Assembly: GCA_947184155.2 (NCBI GenBank)
Contig: CAMXCT020000313.1
Coordinates: forward strand, 655,472 to 719,471
Direction of reading: 5' to 3'
DNA length: 64,000 bases
DNA from: Cladocopium goreaui
Taxonomy: Eukaryota; Sar; Dinophyceae; Suessiales; Symbiodiniaceae
In this document: positions 22,419 to 35,500 of the stretch, piece after piece
How the letters are laid out: every line of letters begins with the position of its first letter
Numbering within the stretch: the first letter of the stretch is position 1
Program-made: the position numbers and the translations under genes
The notes under the pieces: model-generated
Seen by the model: only the letters and a program-made list of their open reading frames with translations
What the model was told of the DNA's origin: nothing
Database searches by the model: none

Positions 22419-25400
22419 CTAGCCGCAGATCTTCCAGTTTTCCATGAGGTTTTCTTGGTGGAGTTTTGGTGGAGTTTTTGGTGAAATTTATGGTGATTTC
22501 ATGATGTTTTATGAAGATTTCATTGTGATTTCATGGGATTCAATGGTAGGTGGTGTTTTATGGTGATCTGAACGTAGTCACTGCTCAAATGTCCAAAATT
22601 TCTCGGCAGTGCCGCGCAGCGCCTGTCTGGAACCTCGAATCTGCTGCACTTCCTTTGGCGCTTTGGCGAGAGGAAAGGTTGGCAGCGACGTTGGGATCAC
22701 ATGAGATGTGTAGACATAAAAACAAATAGGGATCATAGAATAATATCATAGATTATAATAGGGATTTATAATCAGGTATACAAATTGTGGGAATTATATG
22801 ATTATAGATGATTATATATGGAGTATAATAGGGATTTATAATCAACAAAATCACAGAAAAAGGAATATCACTGATATCACTGTGAAAAAAATCCGCTGGC
22901 TTCATTCTATTCCAACGTTTCACGTCGTTTCCCTAGTGGTGAAAGTGATCCTTGTTCGAACAGTCACTACAACCCCATGCAACTATCAACCGACAACAGG
23001 TTTTGGGCTCGGAATCACTTGAGCTCACTAACTTCACCCCTAAATGTGCTGGCTATTCATGGTGGCCGATTGGGAAGTACATACATATATATATATGTAT
23101 ACATATATATATATATACATATATATATACATATATATATATGTACATAATATTACATATATAATATAGATAGATATATATCTCTGTGTGTGTTGTACAA
23201 TCCCGTACATGTATATGTATATACATAATTCACCAATATCAATGTATCCTCATGATCGAGTTATCTCATATATGCGTATGTAGAAGTAAATATATATTCT
23301 AAACCGATACGTTTATTGAGTAATTATGTACCATGTTGAGATCTGATGTTGTTTAATCATGTTCGCATAATGTCCTCCTCCTCCTCTTCTTCTTCTTCAT
23401 CATCATGACCAGAATCACCACCGTTCATCTATCGTCAACGTCTTCATGAATCATCGGTTATCCATCATCAATCATCTATCATCTATCATCAATCATCTAT
23501 CATCAACATAACAATATTATCAATAAACAATAATAATAATGACACTCATCAATGATCAACCAATTACCAATCAATTCAACTCGCATTGCATTAAATCTCA
23601 TCCAATCTCAGAAAAAAAAAAAAAAGAAAAAACTAATTATGAAAAGCTCATCAAAACAGTACATCATGATCAAATCTCACATCTAGCTATTGAAAACATT
23701 ACTATTTATAGTGCGTTGATTTACCTATTGAAAATGCGCTATTTTCCATAGTTTGTTGTAAATGTTTACCAAAGGGTAAATCCTATGAAATCCCATTAGA
23801 TCCCATTAAACCACCATAAAATCTCGTAAAATCATTAAACCTCCATATTGTTTCTCATTGGTGACCTGACTTTTTCATCAGAAAATGTCATCGCCGGTGA
23901 CCGCTTTCGGTGGGGACCTCGAGCTCGTGTTGCACGGCTGAACTGTCTCCGCCGCAAAAAGGCTCCCCCCAGGTCACAGCCTGCAGAGCGCTCAGCGCCA
24001 GCGGCCGCCGACGGACAAGCGAACGACCGCGGTTCGTAATGTGGATCGAAACATGTCTTATGGGGAAAATATATGGGGAACATGATGATTTACTGAATGA
24101 ATATGAATTATTATGAATTACCCTCTGGTAAACGTTTACATAACTATGGAAAATCATATTTTTATAGCTGGGTAAATCAACTATTTCTATGGGCCATGTT
24201 CAATAGCTATGTTAAAATACCAGAGGGTAGCCCTATTACTTTACTCATCTTGAATCCCATGATTGGTGATATCCCATAATCTTAAGCCATAAAAATCCAG
24301 GGTTAATGGATATTCCCCACAAAAAAGGCCATGATCTCCCCCACTAATTAGCATTGGCATGGCACGTAGTAGATCATCGATTCACCTTAAAAACACCACG
24401 AGACCTGCGTGCCGTTTTCAGCAAGAAAATCCATGGGAGAAGCTTTGCGATCCCAGAGCACATGGAAGATTTAATAGTGATTTAACAGTCACCAAAAGAG
24501 GTAAAAGGTAAATCATCTGGTTATGACATTCACACTTTGCCATGGGAAAATCCAGCCATTTTATAGCTAGCTAAACCCAGGTAAACCATCTATTTAATCT
24601 ATTTCGATTAGGGCCATGGAAAATCACCATGGCGAACTGTGAATGTCATAAAACCAGATGGTAAATCCTATTAAGTCCCATTAGATCCCATTAAACCACC
24701 ATAAAATCACCATTTTTAATAGGTAAACCATCTATAAATGGGTCATCTATACCAGGGTAAACCATGGTGTTCATCCTACCTATTCACCATCCACAGATCA
24801 ATTGCCGGAGTCCAAAAGGTCCACCGGCCCGATTTCAGGGCACCCAGAAAGCTGCCACTCGTGACCGCAACTGCGCCACAATATGGATGTGGGTCAAAAT
24901 GGAAGACCGTTAAGGGAACCACAGATGTGAATGTCTAGTTTAGTATTAACCATCCATAATTTTGGGGTACCTAATTTTGACCCATACCCATATTTTTAGC
25001 CAGCCCTACGAAAAAATGATACATGACTTTGTCTATCAATTATGGGTTACCAATGATTACAAAAAAGTACTTTTTAGAGAAGCAACAAAAATCTGCAGAT
25101 TCCTCCCAAGCCAAAAGCTCGAAGCCCACGTGATGCCATTCGTGTTGTGCTACTGAAAGCCCGAAGATGAACGAGGCAGAAATCGCCAAGTAAGTTGCTC
25201 AAATCATCTTTAAAACCATATTATATAAATCATCTTAAACCATCAAAAAGTAAGTTTAAATCCTGAAATTGTGTAAGTGATTTATTGATCAAAACATCAT
25301 CCTGAATCAGTGAATCAGATTCATGATCAACCATTAAATAGGGGATAACAGTACATTGTTCATTTCAAGACCATTACCCTCTGGTAAATTAACATAGACC

Positions 25401-28400
25401 CTGGCAGATAGGGGTTGGAAGACTAGTTTCCATTGAAACTAGGCTATTTTCAGGGTCTATGTTTATTTACCAGAGGGTAAATGATCTGAAAAATCCCCAC
25501 ATTTCTCTGCTTGAACTCCCCACATAACAAAGTGCCCGATTTCAGTGCCCATGGCCCCCACCTGTCCATTCTTCAAGATGGCAGCAAAGGCAAAGGCCGT
25601 GGCTGCAACCTGTTGTACGTCCTCGACATTGAAATGCTGCGACAAGACCATCAACAGATGGGGATTTAAAGAGATTTAATGGGATTTAATTTAATGGGAT
25701 TTAATGGGATTTAACGGGATTTAATGGGATTCAACGGGATTTAATGGGATTTATATAATGGGATTTGATGGGATATAATCAGGGAATCAAACATTTCTCA
25801 AACATGGCTGTCTGGGAAATTACACCTACCTCATACCTCACATCATCTGGATCACCCAAAAAGAAGTTCTTGGGATAGCACTAAAACAATTCCTTTGCTG
25901 GGTCCTATTTTGATGGGAATTTCATGGGAAAATCATCTACGAATGGGAATATGGGATCAGAATGCTGAAAAAAATCGGAATTGATAGGATATATAATTGC
26001 ATAAAATTACCCAACAATACAGTATAAATCTGGTCGGTCGGTGGTTGAGTGTGTCAGTGATCCACCCGCTGATGGCTTTCTCACTTGGAGAGATTCGACA
26101 AGAGCCATTACCTATTAGATGCGAAACAATATGGTAGTAAATCATTGATGTAATGCTCAGTTTGTACTCAATCGGGTGTGTCTGAGAATGGGCTGCACCT
26201 CCCAAATGGTCATTTTTAATGGGGAAAATGATGATATCCATTGGAATTGGAGTTTCTGCAGCTTCCCCATGGACAAACCTGGGAACTGCTACCCAATCCA
26301 TGAAGGTACACATCACCAGACCCAGAAGGGACCGCAGCCACTTTGCACTTTCATGCGATATCTCCAGTTTGTTGCGTATCTGTGTTTTGGTTGCCTTTTG
26401 TCTGAGTTCTATTGCAGTATATTGCAGTTTTTTTTGTTTGCGCCCTTTTTTTTGTTGGTGAAACCCAACATTCGTCAACTCTCCAAGTGTGCACATCAAG
26501 CCACATCTTCCATCATGATTCCGAGAACTAAGTCATAAAAAAGTCCATCGTTTTCTACCAGGTTACCAGTACCCGAGCATGGGTGAAACTTATCCTGTAC
26601 CCTCTGGTAATGACTAACATAGCTATTGAAAATGGCCCACTCGAAATAGTGAGTTTTCCCATTAAAAGTGGTGGATCTTTCCAGTTCGCTATGGATTGCT
26701 ATAGCAAAAATGTCCAGCCAGCCAATATCACATCCCTACCACCATGTCCATGGACATCACCCGAATCACCATTTCTGAAAATTTGTCTGAAAATAGGCGT
26801 TTCCCGATTCCATCCATTGGGTTTGTCTAACCATTTCTTCCCAATCAAATGGCACATTGTTGGGCAATGTTGGGCAAATATCAAGTTTCAGACCCCCAGA
26901 ATCATGGGTCTTATCCCATATTTTTGTCCATTGGATCCTATAATTGCATCCCTGCAAATCCTCTCAACAATAAATCCCCAACCAAACGCTCTAAAAAATC
27001 CCATCCGGAAAAAAAACACATCTTCGCACGTCGTTTTCAACGTGTCGTTGGAATTTCCGACCATTTTTCCACCATTTTCCCAGGAAATCACCCAGAAATC
27101 ACCATTTTCCGTCCCACCTTCAGCAAGCGGTCCACGCGCGCGGAGTCGCCACCGCAACAAGGGTCACCCCAGGTGACCACGCCTCCCAATGCGCAAGGCA
27201 TGGAGAGATGGTTATCGTATTTATTTACCATAATACCATATGGTTATATAATAAGGTTATATATAATTACATATATATATGGTTTATTTATATATATACC
27301 ATCTGGTTATTTAACATAGCCATTCCAAATCACCATTATATTTATATGTTTTATATACCATATACGGTTTACTTTCTAGGGGAATAGTGACTTTTTTAGT
27401 GGATCATTTAATAGTTATAACTTATAACCAGATGGTATATTTACCATATTACCATAGTTAATCACCATCATTAACCAAATGGGATTCATTGAGATTTCCA
27501 GATCAATCGCGTTCGAAAGATTCATCCTCCTTGAATCCCGTGGATGGCAGTGACAGATGGTTTACTTTCTAGGGAATAGTGGATGTTAACGGATCATTTA
27601 ATAATAAATAACCAGATGGTAATGATGGTATATATATACCATATATTAGCTCACCATTAATCACCATTAATCACCATTAATCACCACCATTAACGATTGT
27701 TAGTTGGTACTGGTTGGTGGTTGAGCCACCCATCAACACCATCAGAATCACCATGAAAATCATGGTCATCCCACCATGAACGGTGGGAAATTCTCCCAAG
27801 GATTGGGGCAGCCACGGAAAAAAAGGTGGGAAATTCTCCACGGGGATTGGAGAAAAACCAACACGAATCTGGTGAAAATTTCACGGGGAGAATACACTTG
27901 AATACACCATACCTGGAGATATGACCTGGTTGGTGGTTGGTATACCTACCCCTCTGAAAAATGATGGAGTTCGTCAGATTGGATCATCATCCGAACTATT
28001 GGGGAAAATAAAAAATGTTCCAAACCACCAGCCAGTGAAAAAATTGAGGACGTATTGGGGATCTATTGAAAGCAAAACTCAGCCCCTTGCAGTGGATTTA
28101 ATTCTCGTTGATGGGACTATCCATAATAATATGTTTAGATATATTCAGCAAAAACAGAGCACTCTCAATCAAAACATTTGAACGCAGAGTTGCTCCTTTC
28201 AAATCCCGAATATATATATAATGTGTATATATAATTATATATACTCTTCTAATATCCCTACTATATCCCGAAGAAATCCCCATAAAAATATGCTTGATAA
28301 ATCCCCGTCCCGTCCGGTGGCCTCCGGAATGCAGCACGGCGCAGAAGGCCCGCTCATTGGAGTGGAGCTGATAGACGTCCTGCATTCGCCAGGCTGAGAT

Positions 28401-29464
28401 GATTTTAGGGATGTTGATGATCTTACTGAACGCAGGGATGTGCTAAACGCAGGGAATGGATGGGACTGGGGGTTGCTAGGATGATTATTGATAGTGATGA
28501 CTGGGATCATTCCCGAAAATTCCCTGCGTAAAACGCACCAGTAAGTGATGTCTGGATAGAAAATATGGGTTTATGATGGACAAAAATTAGGAAGAGTTAT
28601 AATGATACTATGTGTAGATAGAAAGTATAGGCCAATTCCCAAGTTTTCATGATGGAATACTAATGAGAATATGGAATGGATAGAAATAGAAGATGCATGA
28701 TGTTTACAACCACTATTTCTAGTCATCCCAGGAAAATTAATAAGAAATCTTCAGAACATACAAAGCGATTTTTTCATATCATCCCACGGGATTTTCCCTA
28801 TGGCTCGCCCCTCCTGCTGTCAAGAACATCTTTCCTGGCGCCTATACTGAAATAAGGCGCCAGGATGACTTCCCGAATCCTATCATTTGAATTCATCCAG
28901 ATATGTATATAATTTTATATAATTATTCGAATATATTTGATCCAGAATATCTCCGACATATAACTAGATCTGGGTGATTCTCATAATTATCTATATATTT
29001 GATATTAGTGGGTTACAATAATGGGGGTTCTTCAAATGGTGGATCCCCAAGTCACCATGGGTTTCAATACTAAAATGCTCATCCATGACTTGGATGATTT
29101 GGGATTTGGGGTACCTGTACCCGCATGACATCTTTGTTGATTTATGGATGCTTCTTGGAGGATTCATGCATGATTTATGGCGGATAATATATGATAAGAT
29201 TACCATTCTGAATACTGTAATCATGATAAATCATGATAAATCATGATAAGTCTCATCTTAGGTCAGTTACAGTAATAGCTAGGTCGCTTGGGCCATGGCT
29301 TTTCTAGCGACTATCCCAAGGAGATCCTGCAAATGCATCTCGACTTCTGTGCTGTCACCTCCGGCCTCGGCTACACCGCATTTGCATCATCGGATTATAT
29401 TATTATTGTTGTTATTATCATTATTGGTGTTAGTAAAATTATTATTATTACTATTATTATTATA

Positions 29465-29500
<36 letters not shown>

Positions 29501-32500
29501 GTACATATATACGTATCAACCTATTTTTTCCTAGATTTATCACAGTGTCATAATTTATCAAACTAAATAAAATTCTAGATTCTAGCTCACATGAGTTCCG
29601 AACGCTGCGAAGTTAGATGTAAAAATGGATTGCCAAACGGATGTAGAAAAACACCCGATGAAAACATCCATGAAAACTATGGGGTAGCACTGTAGATCCC
29701 AGATGTCTATTGACTTAGTGACATAGTGGATATGATGATTATTTTGTGGGAGGTTAACATCCATGAAAAATATCTGGTTCCCATGAAAACTGTAGCATTA
29801 ACTGTAGATATATCCATAGTTTTCATGGATGTTCTCATGGGGTAAATATCCACCAACTTATGCCAATCAAAGATGGCTCAAAATCCGCTGGGAAATCCCT
29901 AGTTAATGGGAGATGTTCCAGCACAAAATTATCAGGCCGCACATGTTTCAAGGATGTGAAAAAGATGATGTTTCCCTATATTTCACTTCCAGGTGTCAAT
30001 CTCTTGTTTTTTGAAGGGTTGCGAAAACAGAGACATGTGGATTCACAGATCCAACAGTGAGGCGCTTTGCCTAACCAGCAACGGCCACAACGACTGAAGG
30101 GCAAACCGAGCAGCCATCTACTGGGGGGTCACCAAGCTGGGGTGGGTAAGTCCCACATATGATATCCACGTCCACAGTTTACATTGCTCATTGTCCTCAT
30201 TGAATCAGCTCTTCTGGTGCTTAAATCAGGTTTATAGCTATGGAATTCCCATGCTTTCTGGCGGATGCTGCGATTTTTTTTAAAAAAATGTCCCTGAAAA
30301 CTCGGATGAAGAGATCAGCAAGTTGGATTCCCATGGATTTTTCCCATGGATTTCCCCCATTTGTTTCTCATTTTTCCATGTTTTTTTCCATGTTTTTTCC
30401 ATCATCACCCCCATTTTTCCCATGGATTTTAAGGTCGAACCCCCGGCCCCAGCGGCCCCGTTTCCCACGGTCATCGCCAGGTCTCTGTTTCATCTCCCCA
30501 GGTCACCACGGTCCGATCCTGACGCTTATGAGACATGGACTTTATTATATATATATTGTATATATATATTGTATCATTATGTCTATATTATCATAGTTAT
30601 CATATAGTATATGATATTTTTGAGATTTATATCATATATTTATAGTTATATTTGTATTTATAAATCGATTATATTCTATTTTATTGTAGTATATATATAT
30701 TATGTAATTATGTATATATGTATATATAATATGCATTCTGAGCATTCTTATGAAAAAAAAAGTGCTTAAAAAAAAAAAGAAAAAAGAAAAACATGAACAT
30801 GCAGATGTGACTCGCATACGTATTTCTCCCGGAAAATGGACATGTTTCTCCCTTCATTTCCGGGGTGGAGCTCCATTTGGGTCGCGAAACAGTTCGATTC
30901 GGATTCGCTCTGTGAAGAATCTGGGGATGGGAACCTGGTACCCCTTTTTTTTAACATCATTTGATAGCGATTTTCTTTGATGTTCATCCCCCGAAATTGC
31001 CATGGTATAGATTACTTGGTATTGATCCATGGCCATATCAAGCCCAACAAAAACTCATAAAAACCGTATGTTTCATCATCTCTCTGGGGCGGGGGGTTAG
31101 TTGCTTTGGGATTTGTTTAGGATTTATTTGAGATTGTATTAGAGAAAAAACTTGAAGTTGGTTTAGACTTTCTCCGGGGTTGTCTTAGGGTTTATTTAAG
31201 GTGTTTCTAATATTATATATATTATATATAGTGTTTGGTGCAATTTAGGGTTGTTTTAGGGTTTACTTAGGGTTGTTTCACCATTTCTTTAGGGTTAGTT
31301 ATGGTTGATTCACAGTTTGTTTATGATTTATTTAGGGCTGGACTATTTTCGGGTTCATTTCAAGTTTTACGGTTAGTCAGTCTTAGTTCACGGCTCAAAA
31401 CGTCGCAAATTACCGAGAATATCTTTATGACATGGTTCAAAAGGTGATTTGGCACCCCCTTAGGTAAGCGAAAAAATGCAATTAAACGAAGGGAATATCA
31501 GTATTTTGTATGCTGTCAGTTTACGAAAAACACGGGCGGAAACAAAATCTCAGATTGCAGTCCTGCATGGAATTCCGTGGATTTCGGGCATACGTCAGCC
31601 CCCCAGCGAAAATCATGTCAAGACGTACATTAGATATCTCATCAATGGTTTCTTGTGGTTTTCCCGGGAAAATCTGACCTATCATCTTGTGGTACATCTT
31701 AAAACATGTGGAGATTCGGAAAATGCCCATGATAAGTCATGATATTGCCATTGTATTTTCATGACATTCCCATATTAAGCACTTAACTCATTGATATTCC
31801 CATTTAGATCCCAGTCAAAAAATCCCAAATTTAGATATTCCCATGACTAAACTCATCTACAGTAAACTCCGAAAAAAATCCGGAAATTCCCATGAAATCG
31901 CCATGAAATCGCCATGTCAAAACCACAAAAAAACTCACCGACGCCGCCTGCCGCAGCGCGGCGAAGGCGCTGCCGGCGCCGCAGAGCTGGGTGACGCACG
32001 AGAGCTGCGAGGGGTCCATGCCGCGGAGGTCGCCGCCAAAGTCGCGGTCCCTAGGGCTGCTATGGCTGCTATGGGTTGCTGGGCTGATGGGGTCGTTGTT
32101 TTGGATCTGCTGGGGATTTTTTTGGGATTTTTTTGGGGATTTTTTGGGTGAATTATGGTGAATTATGGTGAATTATGGTGAATTATGGTGAATTATGGTG
32201 AATTATGGTGAATTATGGTGAATTATGGTGAATTGCGTTACTAAATTCGATCTTTTTTGTGTGTATGGGACGTGGAATTGGCAACTAGCACGGGGGTGGC
32301 AAACCCATGATATACCCGTCTAAGACTGTTCATCGTCTTTAAGTGGGTATTTCAATAGGTTTATAACGATTGTTCATAGGTGTCAGTGTCTTTGAATTGG
32401 TATTTCAATAGGTTTATCACGATTTCTAATGTGTCAGGGTATCATGTGGTTTTACAAATACAAATATAAATATAAAATACTATAAACACACATATGGATA

Positions 32501-35500
32501 TGAATATAATATAGTATAGTATAATATAATAAATATGTATATATATGCATCAATATGATATGTATATATATATGATTCATACATGCACTATTTGAAATAC
32601 ATACTATACATACAGAGAATGTATACAATATATATACATGTATGTCTTTAGACACTTTTAACAGGTGGTAAGCGTCGAAGTACTAATGGGTACATGTTAG
32701 AATGTTGAAATGGGTAATATGGATACTTCACAAGACTGCAAAAAAATGATTTATTTTTCGGCAATGAAGGTACACATCAATCACATTGGATATAGAGATT
32801 TACCAGATTGGCAAGAATATCAGATGTGTATCATATGACAATCGGTGAGATTTATCCGGATATGGTGGGGCAAATTCCTGATACCACTGGTCAGGTGATG
32901 CTAAAAACTGTGCAATTGATCCGGATCCCATACCAGTTGCTGACCCATCGGGGAAGTGCCGGAAATAGACTTGGGTTATCCCCCGCTTCTCCTCCGCTGC
33001 ATCGCGAAAAAAACACTGATCCTGGCGCTGACACTTAGTCACTCTGGGAATCAACATCTTCTCTTTTCGTAATCTTAAAGACATCTTCAATGAGTCTTAA
33101 GGTTGTTGATCCCCTTTTGGAAGATCTCATGCCAACGAAAATCCACCGAGACTTGATCTGCTTGGATGTGGATCCCACGTAGGATATTCCATTAGCCGGC
33201 CTCCCTCAGGAAATTTGACATAGCTATTTTTTTTAATGTCCCCTTTAGTTCGCTAATTTACCTATTGTCTTGCTGGCAATGTTCTATAGTGTACTGATAT
33301 ATATATATATATAACCTACCAAATAGTTATTCGCATGTAACTGAGGTTAACAGTACATGTCTGATAAATATCCCACAAATGTGTCTCCTAATAGTACTCA
33401 TTAATCAACTTCAATAACCCAACACTTACGAAGTACTTCATATTGACCCATCAGCTTTACCATATCATATAAGTAATCAATAGTAATCATTAACATTCAG
33501 TGGTTAAACCATATATACATAACATATATATATATAACACCACGTTAAACCATGGTAAACCATGTAGAATATATATATATATATATTCAATATATATAAT
33601 ATATAGTATGCATAATGTATACATATATATATTCTATCTATCTATATATACATATATATATATTATATTCTATATATACATATTCTATATGTGATACAAT
33701 ATATATATTCTATATATAATATAATATATATATTATTATATATATAATATAATATATATAATAAAAAAATATACAATATAATATAATGAATAATATATAT
33801 ATATGATAATATAATGAATAATATATATATAATAATATAATTAATAATATATATATAATAATGATATATATAGAATATAATATAATATATAATATAATAT
33901 ATATAATATAATATACTATAATATAATATAATATAATAATATAATTAATAGTATAATATAATATAACTAAATATATAATATAATATAACTAATAATATAA
34001 TATAATATAATATAACTAATAATATAATATAATATAATATAATATAATATAATATAATATAATTAATAATAAAATTTAATATAATATAATATAATAATAT
34101 AATATAATAATATAATATAATTAATAATATAATATAATATAACTAATAATATAATATAATATAATATAACTAATAATATAATATAATATAATTAATAATA
34201 TAATATAATATAATTAATAATATAATATAATATAACTAATAATATAATATAATATAACTAATAATATAATATAATATAATATGATATAATATAATATAAT
34301 TAATATAATATAATATAATATAATTAATAATATAATATAATATAATATAATATAATATAATTAATAATATATATATACGTATATATAACTCGTATCATCA
34401 ACCCTACAGTCACAGCTCCAATCTTTTTGCCACGTTCGCCGCTTCGCCAGGGAACCCCCAGGCGATGACGTGACCATCCGCAGTCAGAGCTGCAAAGGCT
34501 CGGGAAGTCGCAGCCAGCTGAGTGATGTCTCTGAGCTGCTCCTGTCAGTTGATTTCTGGATTGGAGGATTACTGGATGGTTCTTGGGAGGATTGGAGGAT
34601 GAATGGAGATTAATGGACATTAAATGAAATTGAAGCCTAGTTGGAATATCTATATGCATAGAAGGTCCTGCTGCTGCAGTTGGGATAATGTCTAACCTCA
34701 TCCGTTACTGTTCCATAGCTACTGTTGCTTGTATCTGCTACATTGACTTCCTACCCCCACACTGTTTGGGTCTCTTGCCAGTGTAATATGCTTTAATTAA
34801 CTAACCTGTTTGTGGAAATGGATACCCTCTGGTGAACTAACATAGCAATGGAAAATCACCATTCTTAATGGGAAAATCCACTATTTCTATAGCCATTTTC
34901 CATAGCTTTTTGTATGTTCACCAGAGGGTATGTAATATGATGTAACTACTAGCAACTAACCGAACATCTTTGGAGGAACTCGCTAGGAGGACTCCAATAT
35001 AGAAAGGGCCGAGGCTGCCTTTTTCCAAGGCTTGCAGGCTAGGGGCTGGGCTCTCAGAGGCTTGAGTGATCCCCACTGCCAACCAACTGATATTCTATCT
35101 GATATATATATATATATATATTATATGTATATATATATTATATATATATTATATATATATTATATATATTATATATATATTATATATATACATATATTTA
35201 TGTTCTGTGATTATATGTGACATTCTATCTGACAAACACTCTGGCATTCTGTTTGGCATTCTTTCTGGCATATATTCTGACATTGCATCTGGCATTCTAT
35301 CTGGCATTCTGTCTGACATTTTCTCTGGTATGTGTTCGGGTCCAGGCGTGCTCCACTGCATCCAAAAATCGATAAAAATCACTTGGAGGTGTGTCGATGC
35401 CCTGCTATATTGGGGATATGGGATATGGTGGGAGCATCATGGGGATATACTCCATATCTGGTTCGTGGTTGAGCCACCCCTCTGAAAAATATGAGTTCGT

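Noticed and set aside
26180-26340. RCC1-like reading [15 protein letters not shown] on the minus strand
   Set aside because: The flanking exons at 27118 and 25621 join perfectly without it, so the resemblance is most likely chance. It shows how permissive eye-matching of this motif is.
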